From Paenibacillus roseus (GTDB taxonomy: Bacteria > Bacillota > Bacilli > Paenibacillales > Paenibacillaceae), in contig NZ_JAELUP010000052.1 of NCBI RefSeq assembly GCF_016424485.1, forward strand, positions 1 to 42,054: a DNA stretch of 42,054 nucleotides, written 5' to 3'. The first letter of the stretch is position 1. Each line of letters opens with the position of its first letter. The notes below the pieces were generated by a model. It worked only from the letters and a program-made list of their open reading frames with translations, did not search any database and had not been told where the DNA came from. Positions 33,206 through 41,983 of this stretch are shown here, piece after piece. The position numbers and the translations under genes are program-made.

Positions 33206-35365
33206 ATGGTAAACATTTCTGTAACCGCTTTATTGGAGCAAATGACGCTGGATGAGAAGATTGCCCAGCTGATGCAAATTACACCGAACTTTTTAACGGA
33301 TAACAAAGCTGATCTGACCGGCCCTATGGAATGGATGGGACTCACGGAGGAAAATGTGGCCAACGTTGGCTCTGTGCTCAGCTCAGTCGGAGCCGGGAAG
33401 GTTATCGAATTGCAAAAGAACTATATGGCGAATAACCGCCTGGGCATTCCGCTACTATTTATGGCGGATATCATCCACGGATACCGGACGATTTTCCCGG
33501 TGACATTGGCTATCGGCTGTTCCTGGGATATGGAACTGGCGGAGAGGAGCGCGGCCATTGCCGCGAAGGAGTCGGCAGTAGCGGGCATTCATGTCACCTT
33601 TGCGCCGATGGTCGATCTGGTGCGCGATCCGAGATGGGGCAGAGTTATGGAGTCGACGGGAGAAGACCCTTATTTGAACAGCGAGTTCGCCCGGGCGTTT
33701 GTCCGCGGTTTTCAAGGGGAGAATTTGAGCAGCGACACAGACCGGCTTGCGGCTTGCGTGAAGCATTTTGCTGCGTACGGGGCGGCAGAAGGCGGGCGGG
33801 ACTATAATACCGTGAACATGTCGGAAAGACAGCTTCGAGAATCCTATTTGCCCGCTTACAAGGCAGCGCTGGAAGAAGGCTGTGAAATGGTGATGACTGC
33901 CTTCAATGTTGTTGACGGTGTTCCCGCTACCGGCAATAAGTGGCTGATGCGCAAGCTGCTTCGCGAAGAATGGGGTTTTGAAGGCATGCTGATTTCCGAT
34001 TGGGGCGCAGTGCATGAGATGATTCCGCACGGCGCGGCAGAAGGCGGAGAACAAGCTGCCCGGAAAGCAATTCAGGCCGGGGTGGATATGGAGATGATGT
34101 CCTCCTGCTATGTGAATAACCTGAAACAATTAGTAGAATCGGGTGAAATTGACGAGGCTCTGATTGATGAGAGCGTTTTGCGGGTACTGCTTCTGAAGGA
34201 AAAGCTCGGCCTGTTCGAAAATCCGTACCGCGGCGCGGACGAGCAGCGGGAGAAGGAAGTTATCCTTTGCGACGAGCATCGCCGGGCCGCCCGCGAAATT
34301 GCTGCCAAGTCAAGCGTCCTGTTGAAAAACGAACAGGTGCTGCCGCTGCATCCGGGGCAGCGGATTGCCCTTATAGGGCCATTCGCCCAGAGCGGGGATA
34401 TTCTTGGCCCTTGGTCTATCTGGGGTTCCAGGGAAGAGGCTGTTCAGCTCTTTGAGGGCATATCCGAGAAGACAGCGCCAGCGCGTATTTCAGTGGCCCA
34501 AGGCTGCAATATCGAGACGGGTACGGAGGAGCAGCTGGCAGAAGCCCTCCAGGCGGCGCAGTCAGCCGAGGTGATCGTGCTGGCGCTCGGCGAGCGGTCC
34601 GAGATGAGCGGGGAGGCAGGGAGCAGGGCGGATATCCGGCTGCCGCAGGTACAGCTGGATCTGATCGCCCGTCTCAAACAGTTCGGCAAGCCGATTGCCG
34701 TTGTACTATTCAACGGTAGGCCGCTTGATTTGCATGGCGTCATTGATCAGGCAGACGCAGTGCTGGAGGCGTGGTATCCGGGTACGGAGGGTGGTGGCGC
34801 AATTGCGGACGTGCTGTTCGGAGATGTGAATCCATCGGGTCGTCTTACCATGTCCTTCCCGCATTCGGTTGGGCAAATTCCAGTGTACTACAATAATTAT
34901 AATACAGGCCGTCCGCTTAAGGCAGAGAATGCAGACCAGCGCTATGTGTCCAAGTATCTGGACATTCCGAATGCGCCGCTGTTGCCGTTTGGCTACGGGT
35001 TAAGCTACACGACATTCACTTATGGCAAGGCGAAACTATCTGCAGATGTGCTGCAGCCAGGCGGCCAACTGACAGTTACGGTGGAAGTTGCAAATGACGG
35101 AAAGCGGGCAGGGGAAGAAGTCGTCCAGCTTTATATGCGAGACCTTGTGGGCGAGGTGGTGCGTCCGCTCAAGGAATTGAAGGCCTTTGAGAAAATTAGC
35201 CTCAAGCCGGGAGAGGGGAAAAGCGTCACGTTCACGCTTCAGGAGGAGCGACTGCGTTACTACCATTCTGATTTGAGCTACGAAAGCGATGCGGGAGATT
35301 TTCAAGTTTTTGTAGGACCGAACAGCCGGGATGTTGAGACGTTGGCGTTCCGGCTGCTGAAATAA
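33206..35365 (+). CDS. Glycoside hydrolase family 3 beta-glucosidase
   Basis: The protein has 719 residues; the ATG at 33206 has GGGGG upstream. It has the three-domain GH3 layout: a TIM-barrel domain (KHFAAYG at 186-192 and catalytic nucleophile D265 in MLISDWGAVHEM), a C-terminal alpha/beta domain (RIALIGPFA, then VLALGERSEMSGE with the general-acid region near 470-480), and a fibronectin-like domain from about 590 (QLTVTVEVANDGKRAGEEVVQLYM). No signal peptide, so it acts on imported sugars. Substrates are probably beta-glucosides or xylosides, as in BglX-like enzymes. Divergent from the MFS gene. Confidence 0.92.
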   Translation: MVNISVTALLEQMTLDEKIAQLMQITPNFLTDNKADLTGPMEWMGLTEENVANVGSVLSSVGAGKVIELQKNYMANNRLGIPLLFMADIIHGYRTIFPVTLAIGCSWDMELAERSAAIAAKESAVAGIHVTFAPMVDLVRDPRWGRVMESTGEDPYLNSEFARAFVRGFQGENLSSDTDRLAACVKHFAAYGAAEGGRDYNTVNMSERQLRESYLPAYKAALEEGCEMVMTAFNVVDGVPATGNKWLMRKLLREEWGFEGMLISDWGAVHEMIPHGAAEGGEQAARKAIQAGVDMEMMSSCYVNNLKQLVESGEIDEALIDESVLRVLLLKEKLGLFENPYRGADEQREKEVILCDEHRRAAREIAAKSSVLLKNEQVLPLHPGQRIALIGPFAQSGDILGPWSIWGSREEAVQLFEGISEKTAPARISVAQGCNIETGTEEQLAEALQAAQSAEVIVLALGERSEMSGEAGSRADIRLPQVQLDLIARLKQFGKPIAVVLFNGRPLDLHGVIDQADAVLEAWYPGTEGGGAIADVLFGDVNPSGRLTMSFPHSVGQIPVYYNNYNTGRPLKAENADQRYVSKYLDIPNAPLLPFGYGLSYTTFTYGKAKLSADVLQPGGQLTVTVEVANDGKRAGEEVVQLYMRDLVGEVVRPLKELKAFEKISLKPGEGKSVTFTLQEERLRYYHSDLSYESDAGDFQVFVGPNSRDVETLAFRLLK

Positions 35366-35404
35366 GCGGCGCACTCCGACTCCGAAGTTTATATATAAAG
35401 CAGC

Positions 35405-35440
35405 AGCCGGGAACCTGGTATTCGGTTCCCGGCTTTTATT
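35405..35440 (+). terminator. Intrinsic terminator of GH3 gene
   Basis: AGCCGGGAACC (35405-35415) pairs with GGTTCCCGGCT (35424-35434), followed by TTTATT. Confidence 0.8.
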
Positions 35441-35558
35441 CATTCAAGCCCTATTAATTGTTACTATTAATGATAGTTCAGTTGTGTAAAAGGGATGTTC
35501 ATAGGAGTGTGCTGATGCTAAGATAGACAGCAGGATGGATGACAGGAGTGACGGCAGC

Positions 35559-36284
35559 ATGAATGAACGGATACAAGCCAAGGGCATCTTTTTTGATGTA
35601 GATGATACGTTGTATGATCATTTAACGCCATTTCGCCAAGCGGTTGAAGTGGTTGCAAATACGACGGGGAGCTTTCCCTATGAGGCGGCCTACCATCGGC
35701 TGCGCTACTACAGCGACAAGCTGTCGCTGTCGCTTGGCGGGGCAGGAGCAATGGAAGCGGGCAGTGCGACAGAGCAGATGCGCAAGCAGCGCTTCCAACT
35801 GGCGCTTGCCGAGTTCGACATGGAGCTGAGCATCGAGCAGGCTGCGCAGATGCAGGCCGCCTATATCGGCTGCCAATATGAAATTACGATGTTCCCGGGA
35901 GCAAGAGAACTGCTGGAGAAGCTGGCAATGGCGGGGCATACTGTCGGCTTGATTACGAATGGGGCGGGCGAGCACCAGATGAACAAAATTCGCGCTATGG
36001 ATTTGGATCGTCTGATCCCACCCGCCTATCAGTTTGTCTCCGGGAATGTGGGATGGGATAAGCCCGATATTCGGATTTTTAACCATGTCAATGAACGCAC
36101 AGGCACAACTCCCGCAAACAGTGTGTATATCGGTGATTCCTGGCGCAACGATGTCGTCGGGGGGCTTGGGGCAGGGTGGCGCGTAATCTGGTTCAATCAT
36201 CGCGGAGTGGACCCGGAATCGGAGCATAAGCCGCATCATATTGCACGTCATTATGAGGATTTGTCGCGGCTGCTTATGGACTGA
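35559..36284 (+). CDS. HAD-superfamily hydrolase
   Basis: The protein has 241 residues; the ATG at 35559 follows AGGAG (35544-35548), while the earlier ATG at 35535 has no usable spacing. HAD motifs: I, FFDVDDTLYDH (nucleophile D13, D15); II, LITNGAG; IV, VYIGDSWRNDVVG. The helical cap lies between them. It belongs to the subfamily of small phosphatases such as the YjjG-like or phosphoglycolate phosphatase-like enzymes. The substrate is unknown. It stands alone between the GH3 gene and the two-P-loop ATPase gene. Confidence 0.85.
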   Translation: MNERIQAKGIFFDVDDTLYDHLTPFRQAVEVVANTTGSFPYEAAYHRLRYYSDKLSLSLGGAGAMEAGSATEQMRKQRFQLALAEFDMELSIEQAAQMQAAYIGCQYEITMFPGARELLEKLAMAGHTVGLITNGAGEHQMNKIRAMDLDRLIPPAYQFVSGNVGWDKPDIRIFNHVNERTGTTPANSVYIGDSWRNDVVGGLGAGWRVIWFNHRGVDPESEHKPHHIARHYEDLSRLLMD

Positions 36285-36520
36285 TTTTGTCCCGGCGTAC
36301 TCGCCGTCCAGGCAGCCCTGCCGGCCCTTGACGGCCTCGAATTCCCGCTATGTTAAACCTTCTGTGTTCGCGCTATCCGCTGTCCTTGCACCAGCATCAG
36401 CAACCCATTCGGCAATAATCGATGATCGGAGCACGATGGGATGCGGCGGTCAAACACACACCCGCCCAATTTTGCATAGGGTGTATGGTATAAAGTGACC
36501 TGTGACAAGGGAAGGAGCGG
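36285..36520. other. Intergenic region, no clear element
   Basis: These 236 bases contain no convincing gene. A TATAAA near 36489-36494 could be a -10 for the next gene, but no -35 is seen at the right distance. Confidence 0.35.
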
Positions 36521-37606
36521 ATGAGTATGACAAAGCGCCTGCATTTTTTTGCCCGCGGCAACACAGCTGAAGGCTTGTACAGTCTGAATGAATCCGTCTA
36601 TGAAGATGCGAAAACCGTGTATGTGCTGGAAGGGTACCCGGGTGGAACCTCGGAGGCGCTGCAGCAGGTAGCGGAGGCATGGAACGAGAAGGAGTGGCGA
36701 ATTCACTGGATTCATCAGCCGCTGGACAGCGAATTATTGGAGGGCATCATTTTGCCTGATTACCAGCTTGCCATTGTAGACGGGGAGGCTTGGGACGGCA
36801 AAAGCGCTTCACAGGGGGCGACTGTTCGGACGATAGATTTGAGTCAGGCGCTGCGGGAGGATACGTTGTCCGCAGCCACCAGGGAGGCGATAACCGCGCT
36901 CGAACGGGAGATCGAGCGAACGTATGCAGCGGCTTATGCGCTTTTCCAGCGGACGCTGCAAATTCATGATGAATGGGAGGTCTTCTATATCGAGGCCCTT
37001 GATCGCGATATCATGAACAGCCTCGCGGCAGAATGGACCAACCGCCATTTGACGCCTCCTGTCAAAGAGAAGACAGCTAAGGTTTCTCACAGATTTCTGG
37101 GTGCGGCTACCTGGAAGGGCGCTGTCGATTATGTTTTGAATTTGACCGATGAGCAGCGCACCCGTGTCTTTGTCAAAGGACGTCCGGGCTCCGGTAAGTC
37201 CACGCTATTCAAAAAACTTGCAGCAGCTGCAGCTGGCAGAGGAATCGATGTTGAGGTATACCATTGCGGTTTTGACCCGAACAGCCTGGATATGCTGATT
37301 TTCCCGGAACTGAGCCTCGCGATCTTCGACAGTACTGCGCCGCACGAGCATTTTCCTGTTCGCGAGGGAGACAGCATCCTGGATGTTTACGGGCTTGCCA
37401 TCCCGGAGGGGACCGACGAGAAGCATCTTGAAGCGTTGGCAGAAGTCAGTGCGCGCTACAAGTCGTCCATGCAGCAGTCCATTGCGTTGCTTGCAGATGC
37501 CAAGGAACTGCGCAGCCAACTGGAGGAACTGTACAAGGAAGCAGCCGATCCGACTGTTCTCAGCAGGATCGGCCGGGATTTGGTACTGGAGCTGGAACAT
37601 GTTTAG
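36521..37606 (+). CDS. PRK06851-like two-P-loop ATPase/nucleotide kinase
   Basis: The protein has 361 residues and shows duplicated P-loop domains. The first (about 1-180) has a degenerate Walker A, GYPGGTSEA near 38-46, with no lysine. The second (from about 195) has an intact Walker A, GRPGSGKST at 220-228. Helical segments between and after the domains (about 118-145 and 320-361) look coiled-coil-like. This is the layout of the conserved but poorly characterised PRK06851 family of Bacillus and relatives, in which both P-loops are usually intact. The start may be 36521 or the ATG at 36527. The function is unknown. Confidence 0.78.
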   Translation: MSMTKRLHFFARGNTAEGLYSLNESVYEDAKTVYVLEGYPGGTSEALQQVAEAWNEKEWRIHWIHQPLDSELLEGIILPDYQLAIVDGEAWDGKSASQGATVRTIDLSQALREDTLSAATREAITALEREIERTYAAAYALFQRTLQIHDEWEVFYIEALDRDIMNSLAAEWTNRHLTPPVKEKTAKVSHRFLGAATWKGAVDYVLNLTDEQRTRVFVKGRPGSGKSTLFKKLAAAAAGRGIDVEVYHCGFDPNSLDMLIFPELSLAIFDSTAPHEHFPVREGDSILDVYGLAIPEGTDEKHLEALAEVSARYKSSMQQSIALLADAKELRSQLEELYKEAADPTVLSRIGRDLVLELEHV

Positions 37607-37628
37607 TTTTAAGTTATGAAAACCATTC

Positions 37629-37675
37629 GAGCCTGTAATTTGCGACGCCCGACCGGGGCAGCAAATTACAGGCTC
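37629..37675. terminator. Convergent-gene terminator candidate
   Basis: A perfect 15-bp inverted repeat, GAGCCTGTAATTTGC / GCAAATTACAGGCTC, with a 17-base loop lies between the convergent ATPase and ssuB-like genes. Neither side has a clean U-run, so termination would be weak or factor-assisted. Confidence 0.55.
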
Positions 37676-37710
37676 AGTATTTGGATTGGCGAGGCCGTTA
37701 GCACAATTTG

Positions 37711-38571
37711 TCACGACTCCTGCTTCAATAGCTGAATAAGTTGGTCGCGCACCTTGGCATAGCCATTAGCGCTTCGAGTTTCGGACAAGTTAACGGTACG
37801 GTGCCCGAGGGGGCTGCGCATTTCGGTCGCAATACCGCCGGGGGAGCCCCCCATTACGATGATCCGATCGCCCAGAAATAGCGCCTCATCGACATCATGG
37901 GTAATGAACAAAGCCGTTTTCCCGCTTTGTTGCCACAGCTCCCGCACTTGAACCTGCAGCGCTTCCCGAGTAATGGCATCCAGAGCGGCGAACGGTTCAT
38001 CCATCAGCATCAACTCCGGTTCAGTCACCATCGACCGCGCGATCGCGACCCGCTGCTTCATGCCGCCCGAGAGCTGATGCGGCATCAGTTTGGCGGCATG
38101 GGCCAGCCCGACCCGCTCAATAGCATCAGCGGCTCTCTCTCTGCGCAGCACCTTCCTTATTCCCTGCATTCTCAGCCCAAACTCTACATTGCCGCGAACA
38201 TTCAGCCAAGGAAACAGGTTGGCATGCTGGAACACAACGCCGACCTGGCGGTCAGGGCCAAGATGCGGACGGCCGAACAGCTTGATTTGCCCGGCGGTCG
38301 GCTGCTCATAGCCTGCAATCATGCGCAGCAGAGAGGTTTTACCGCTTCCTGACGCGCCCAACACACAGACGAATTCGCCTTCCACGATTTGAAGATGGAC
38401 ATCCCGTAGAATTTCTCGCTGTTGCTTTCCGTCCCCGTAGCTAAGGCCAACAGCAGACAGGCTCACGACCTCTTTTCCGGGAGTAGTGCTGCTAGACTCC
38501 GTTGTTGGCAACGATAGATGCTCTTTGCTTTGCTCGATTGTCTCGACTTGGATAGCCGCCATCTTGATCAC
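37711..38571 (-). CDS. ssuB: Sulfonate ABC importer ATPase
   Basis: The protein has 286 residues with a GTG start and AAAGGAG upstream. The N-terminal ~35 residues are a polar, Ser/Thr-rich extension before the ATPase domain. Walker A GASGSGKTS, Q-loop VVFQHANLFPW, signature LSGGMKQRVAIARSM, Walker B LMLMDEPFAALD, H-loop FITHDVDEA. This is the SsuB/TauB/nitrate-taurine family. It is the last gene of the minus-strand operon and energises the permease encoded upstream. Confidence 0.88.
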   Translation of the reverse strand: MIKMAAIQVETIEQSKEHLSLPTTESSSTTPGKEVVSLSAVGLSYGDGKQQREILRDVHLQIVEGEFVCVLGASGSGKTSLLRMIAGYEQPTAGQIKLFGRPHLGPDRQVGVVFQHANLFPWLNVRGNVEFGLRMQGIRKVLRRERAADAIERVGLAHAAKLMPHQLSGGMKQRVAIARSMVTEPELMLMDEPFAALDAITREALQVQVRELWQQSGKTALFITHDVDEALFLGDRIIVMGGSPGGIATEMRSPLGHRTVNLSETRSANGYAKVRDQLIQLLKQES

Positions 38572-38600
38572 CCCGCTCCTTTCCCATCCTGTACGCTATT

Positions 38601-39770
38601 CTAAGGCTGAAGCGCGTCAGTGCGAATTCCCGCTTCAAAGGCGGCCAGATCCGGGGCACTTGGAATGGATTGTTGCGTCACCAGAAAATCGCCGGTTTCT
38701 TTCAACACTTTGGCGAATACACTGCCCACACCGTTGCCCAAATACTGCTCGCTGCGCTGCTCTTCGGATGTCAGCCACACCAGTTCATTCATTTGCGCCA
38801 GACTATCCTGCGCCGACTGATTAATAAAATCACCAATGGATTGCGCGGCTTTCTCAGGCTCGGAACGGTAGAAGGCAATCGCCTCATCCAGCACTCCGAC
38901 ATACTGTTTCAGAAATTGCGGGTACTTGTTGGCAAAAGCGGTGCTGACAACCCCGACGTCAGCGGTAATAATACCTTTCTCCGCCAGCTTCTTGGCCGTT
39001 GTCAGTATCGTTCCTTTATTTTCGATCAGCTTCGCAAGCGTAGGCTGCCACACGAAAGCTGCGTCAATGTCGCCCCGCTGCCAGGCGGCCAAAATATCCG
39101 GAGGCTGCAAATCCAACACTTTCACATCGGAAGCTTCAAGTCCGGCCTCTTTCAGTGCGGACAGAAGGCTGAAATGCGTGGTCGAGCCGAACGGCGCAGC
39201 GACCTTCTTGCCTTTTAACCCGCTGACATCTTTCACGCCAGCCGCCTCTTTAACTGCAAGCGCCTCATTGTCACCAATAATATCATGGAGGAAGTAAACC
39301 TGATACTCCAGCTTGTTTGCAATACCGATTGCTACTGGCACCGAACCGGCAAGACCTAAGTCGATGCCGCCGGAGGCGATAGCTGTATTGACATCCCGAC
39401 CGGAATCGAACTGAACCCAATTAATTTTCACATCAGGAAACTTTTTCTCCACAAGACCCAATGTTTTCGCTAACAGTTCAGCATTGGGAATAACCTGAAA
39501 TCCGATTCGTACTTCCTTGGGAAGCTCTGCCTCAGTACCCCCGCTTGAACTTGTCTGTGTCGGTTTCTCTCCTTCAGTTTCCTTGTTCGCCGTTTTGTTC
39601 TGCTCGCCCCCGTTGTTTGCTGTCTGCTGCCCCCCAGCACGATTGGCGTTGCTATCGCTTGCCGGAGCAGAATTGCCGGAGCAAGCGGAAAACAGCAGCG
39701 CCATCATGATCGCCACAATAGAAAGTCCAATCCGAGAACGCCGTCTGGAATCATTGTGCTTCAGCTTCAT
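38601..39770 (-). CDS. ssuA: Aliphatic sulfonate-binding lipoprotein
   Basis: The protein has 389 residues; the ATG at 39770 has GGGAGAGG upstream. The signal peptide ends in lipobox FSAC, followed by a low-complexity N/A/S/T/E-rich linker to about residue 85. The mature domain shows the SsuA/NitT-TauT pattern: KEVRIGFQVIPNAELLAKTLGLVEKKFPDVKINWVQFDSGRDVNTAIASGGIDLGLAGSVPVAIG (split into its parts, RIGFQ, then GRDVNTA, then DLGLAGS) and LKGKKVAAPFGSTTHF. It captures alkanesulfonates or taurine. Adjacent permease, ATPase and monooxygenase genes support the call. Confidence 0.88.
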   Translation of the reverse strand: MKLKHNDSRRRSRIGLSIVAIMMALLFSACSGNSAPASDSNANRAGGQQTANNGGEQNKTANKETEGEKPTQTSSSGGTEAELPKEVRIGFQVIPNAELLAKTLGLVEKKFPDVKINWVQFDSGRDVNTAIASGGIDLGLAGSVPVAIGIANKLEYQVYFLHDIIGDNEALAVKEAAGVKDVSGLKGKKVAAPFGSTTHFSLLSALKEAGLEASDVKVLDLQPPDILAAWQRGDIDAAFVWQPTLAKLIENKGTILTTAKKLAEKGIITADVGVVSTAFANKYPQFLKQYVGVLDEAIAFYRSEPEKAAQSIGDFINQSAQDSLAQMNELVWLTSEEQRSEQYLGNGVGSVFAKVLKETGDFLVTQQSIPSAPDLAAFEAGIRTDALQP

Positions 39771-39815
39771 TATGATCCTCTCCCTTAAATGACTATTTAC
39801 TCGTTGCAATCCTGG

Positions 39816-40592
39816 TCATTCCTTGCCGCTCCACGGTACGATCTTGCGCTCCAGTGAGCGGATAGCGATGTCAATCAGGATGGCAATTAAGCCCATCATA
39901 ATAATCCCTGCAAAAACAATGTCGCTGCGTAAAAATTTGCTTGCATCCAGCACCATCCAGCCAATTCCGGTGACTGCGGCAACCATCTCGGCTGCGGCAA
40001 GAGTCGTATAGGCGACTCCAACTGCCGTTCGAATGCCAATAAATATTTCCGGCAGGCAGGAGGGTAGAATGATGTGAACATATATCTTCCACTTGCTGGC
40101 TCCAAGCGAACGGGCGCCGTTGATGCGATCAGACGGCACGCGCTTGACACCAGAGACGACTGCAATATAGAGCGGGGCAAAAGCTGCCAGAAAGAGAAGC
40201 ATAATCTTGGAGGCATCCTCAATGCCCAGCCACAATACCAGAACGGTGTAGTAGGCGAGCGGGGGCAGCGGACGATAGAATTCAATAAAAGGATAGAGCG
40301 CCGCTTGCACCCATTTGTTGGAGCCGCTTAGAATGCCGAGCGGCACCGCGGTTAAGAGCGCTAGCGCAAAAGCCGCGCCAAGTCGATACATGCTGTCCCA
40401 AATATGTAGCGCCAGCGGGCTGCCCTTGTAGCCGGATGTCACCATATCCGTAAATGCCCGCCATACATCGGGGGGAGAGGGCAGAAACAGCGGCTTCACC
40501 CAGCCGTTCGCGGTTACGATCCACCATGCCGTCAGCGCAAGCAGGACAGCCGCCAGTGAGACGATGCGCGGAAGCACAGCCTTCCTGTTCAT
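39816..40592 (-). CDS. ssuC: Sulfonate ABC importer permease
   Basis: The protein has 258 residues from the ATG at 40592 (GGGAGG upstream); the ATG at 40613 has no RBS. Six membrane helices. The N-terminus ends in PLFLPSPPDVWRAF, typical of the SsuC/TauC/NrtB family, and the EAA loop reads DRINGARSLGASKWKIYVHIILPSCLPE. Works with the SsuA-like and SsuB-like proteins encoded next to it. Confidence 0.9.
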   Translation of the reverse strand: MNRKAVLPRIVSLAAVLLALTAWWIVTANGWVKPLFLPSPPDVWRAFTDMVTSGYKGSPLALHIWDSMYRLGAAFALALLTAVPLGILSGSNKWVQAALYPFIEFYRPLPPLAYYTVLVLWLGIEDASKIMLLFLAAFAPLYIAVVSGVKRVPSDRINGARSLGASKWKIYVHIILPSCLPEIFIGIRTAVGVAYTTLAAAEMVAAVTGIGWMVLDASKFLRSDIVFAGIIMMGLIAILIDIAIRSLERKIVPWSGKE

Positions 40593-40661
40593 GATTCCAG
40601 CAGCCTCCCTCATCGAAATGAATGTGGTTCGATTTCTTCCTGTTCGTCTACTGCCGCCGGC

Positions 40662-41783
40662 TTATATCGGCTTATAATGGTAGGCAACAATTTCTCCTTG
40701 GGACGCGCTGCTTTGCTCCTGCTTGACAGAGAGCGGCAGCAGCGGAAACAACAGTTCCGCTACGCGATAAGCCTCTTCCAAATGCGGATAGCCGGACAAG
40801 ATGAATGTCTCAATGCCCAGTTGACGATATTCCTCCAGCCGCTTGGCTACCGTCGCCGGGTCTCCAACCAAGGCGGTTCCCGCGCCTCCCCTAACCAGCC
40901 CGATTCCAGCCCACAGATTCGGCGAAATCTCAAGCTCGCTCCGCTTGCCGCCGTGCAATGCTGTCATTCGCTGCTGACCGTGCGAGTCCATCCTCGCATA
41001 GATTTGCTGCGCTTTGGCTATCGTCTCGTCATCGAGATGGCGAATCAGATTGCTTGCGGCCTGCCAAGCTTCCTCCGCTGTTTCGCGGACGATAATATGC
41101 AGCCGTATTCCGAAGCGAAGCGTCCTGCCGCGCGCGGCCGCTGCAGCCCGCATTGCTGCAAGCTTTTCCTTGACTTGTTCGGGAGGTTCTCCCCAGGTTA
41201 GAAATACGTCGGCGTATTGCCCAGCCACCTCCATAGCTGCCGGGGAAGAGCCTCCAAAAAAGACAGGCGGATGAGGCAATTGCTGCACAGGGTAGAAATT
41301 GTGTGCTTTCTTCACCTTCAAATATTGTCCCTCAAAGGTGACCTCCTCCTGATGGAGCAGCCGCTGCCAAATATGCAGAAATTCCTCCGTCAGCGCATAG
41401 CGCTCATCATGACTGAGGAACAGCCCTTCCGCTTCCAGTTCGGCGGGATCGCCGCCGGCAACTACATTAATCAGCAGACGTCCTGCGGAATGCCGGTCAA
41501 AGGAGGAGCACATTCTGGCAGCGAGCGTCGGGGTCATGAGTCCTGGCCTGACCGCGACCAGAAATTTCAGCCGTCGGGTGGCCGAGGCCAGCATAGAAGC
41601 CATCACCCACGAATCCTCGCAGGATCTTCCCGTTGGCAGCAACACGCCGCTGTACCCAAGATCCTCTGCTGCCATCGCTACTTGCTTGTAATAGCTGGTT
41701 GTTGTTATGCGCGCCCCTTTGTCAGTTCCAATGTATCGGCCGTCACCGTATGTCGGTATGAACCAAAACAATTCCACTGTCAT
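40662..41783 (-). CDS. ssuD: FMNH2-dependent alkanesulfonate monooxygenase
   Basis: The protein has 373 residues, close to the family norm. The SsuD signature begins [14 protein letters not shown], followed by [75 protein letters not shown], and [28 protein letters not shown]. It oxidises alkanesulfonates to an aldehyde and sulfite with reduced flavin from a separate reductase, which is not encoded in this window. First gene of the operon. The ATG has only a weak RBS overlap; the GTG at 41777 (giving MELFWFIPT) is an alternative start. Confidence 0.92.
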   Translation of the reverse strand: MTVELFWFIPTYGDGRYIGTDKGARITTTSYYKQVAMAAEDLGYSGVLLPTGRSCEDSWVMASMLASATRRLKFLVAVRPGLMTPTLAARMCSSFDRHSAGRLLINVVAGGDPAELEAEGLFLSHDERYALTEEFLHIWQRLLHQEEVTFEGQYLKVKKAHNFYPVQQLPHPPVFFGGSSPAAMEVAGQYADVFLTWGEPPEQVKEKLAAMRAAAAARGRTLRFGIRLHIIVRETAEEAWQAASNLIRHLDDETIAKAQQIYARMDSHGQQRMTALHGGKRSELEISPNLWAGIGLVRGGAGTALVGDPATVAKRLEEYRQLGIETFILSGYPHLEEAYRVAELLFPLLPLSVKQEQSSASQGEIVAYHYKPI

Positions 41784-41830
41784 CCGCCCTTATTCTAAGT
41801 TTTCTCATAGGTTTTATGAGGTATTTAAGC

Positions 41831-41874
41831 AAAAAAAATCACAATAACCGTATTCAACGTAACGATTACTGTGA
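41831..41874 (-). terminator. Leader terminator upstream of ssuD
   Basis: On the minus strand TCACAGTAATCGT (41874-41862) pairs with ACGGTTATTGTGA (41851-41839), with G-U pairs, followed by a run of eight T. It lies between the promoter and ssuD, which suggests attenuation. Confidence 0.7.
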
Positions 41875-41926
41875 CTCCAGTTATCTGGTCGTTCACACCA
41901 AGTGAATAATTGTTCACCCTGTGATG

Positions 41927-41955
41927 ATAATAAGCCCATTTCAAGTAGCTGTCAA
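41927..41955 (-). promoter_or_regulatory. Promoter of ssu operon
   Basis: On the minus strand TTGACA (41955-41950) and TATTAT (41932-41927) are exactly 17 bases apart. Transcription would start near 41920, leaving a ~135-nt leader. Confidence 0.7.
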
Positions 41956-41983
41956 CCTTTTTTTACAAATTGTGTTATTCGTC

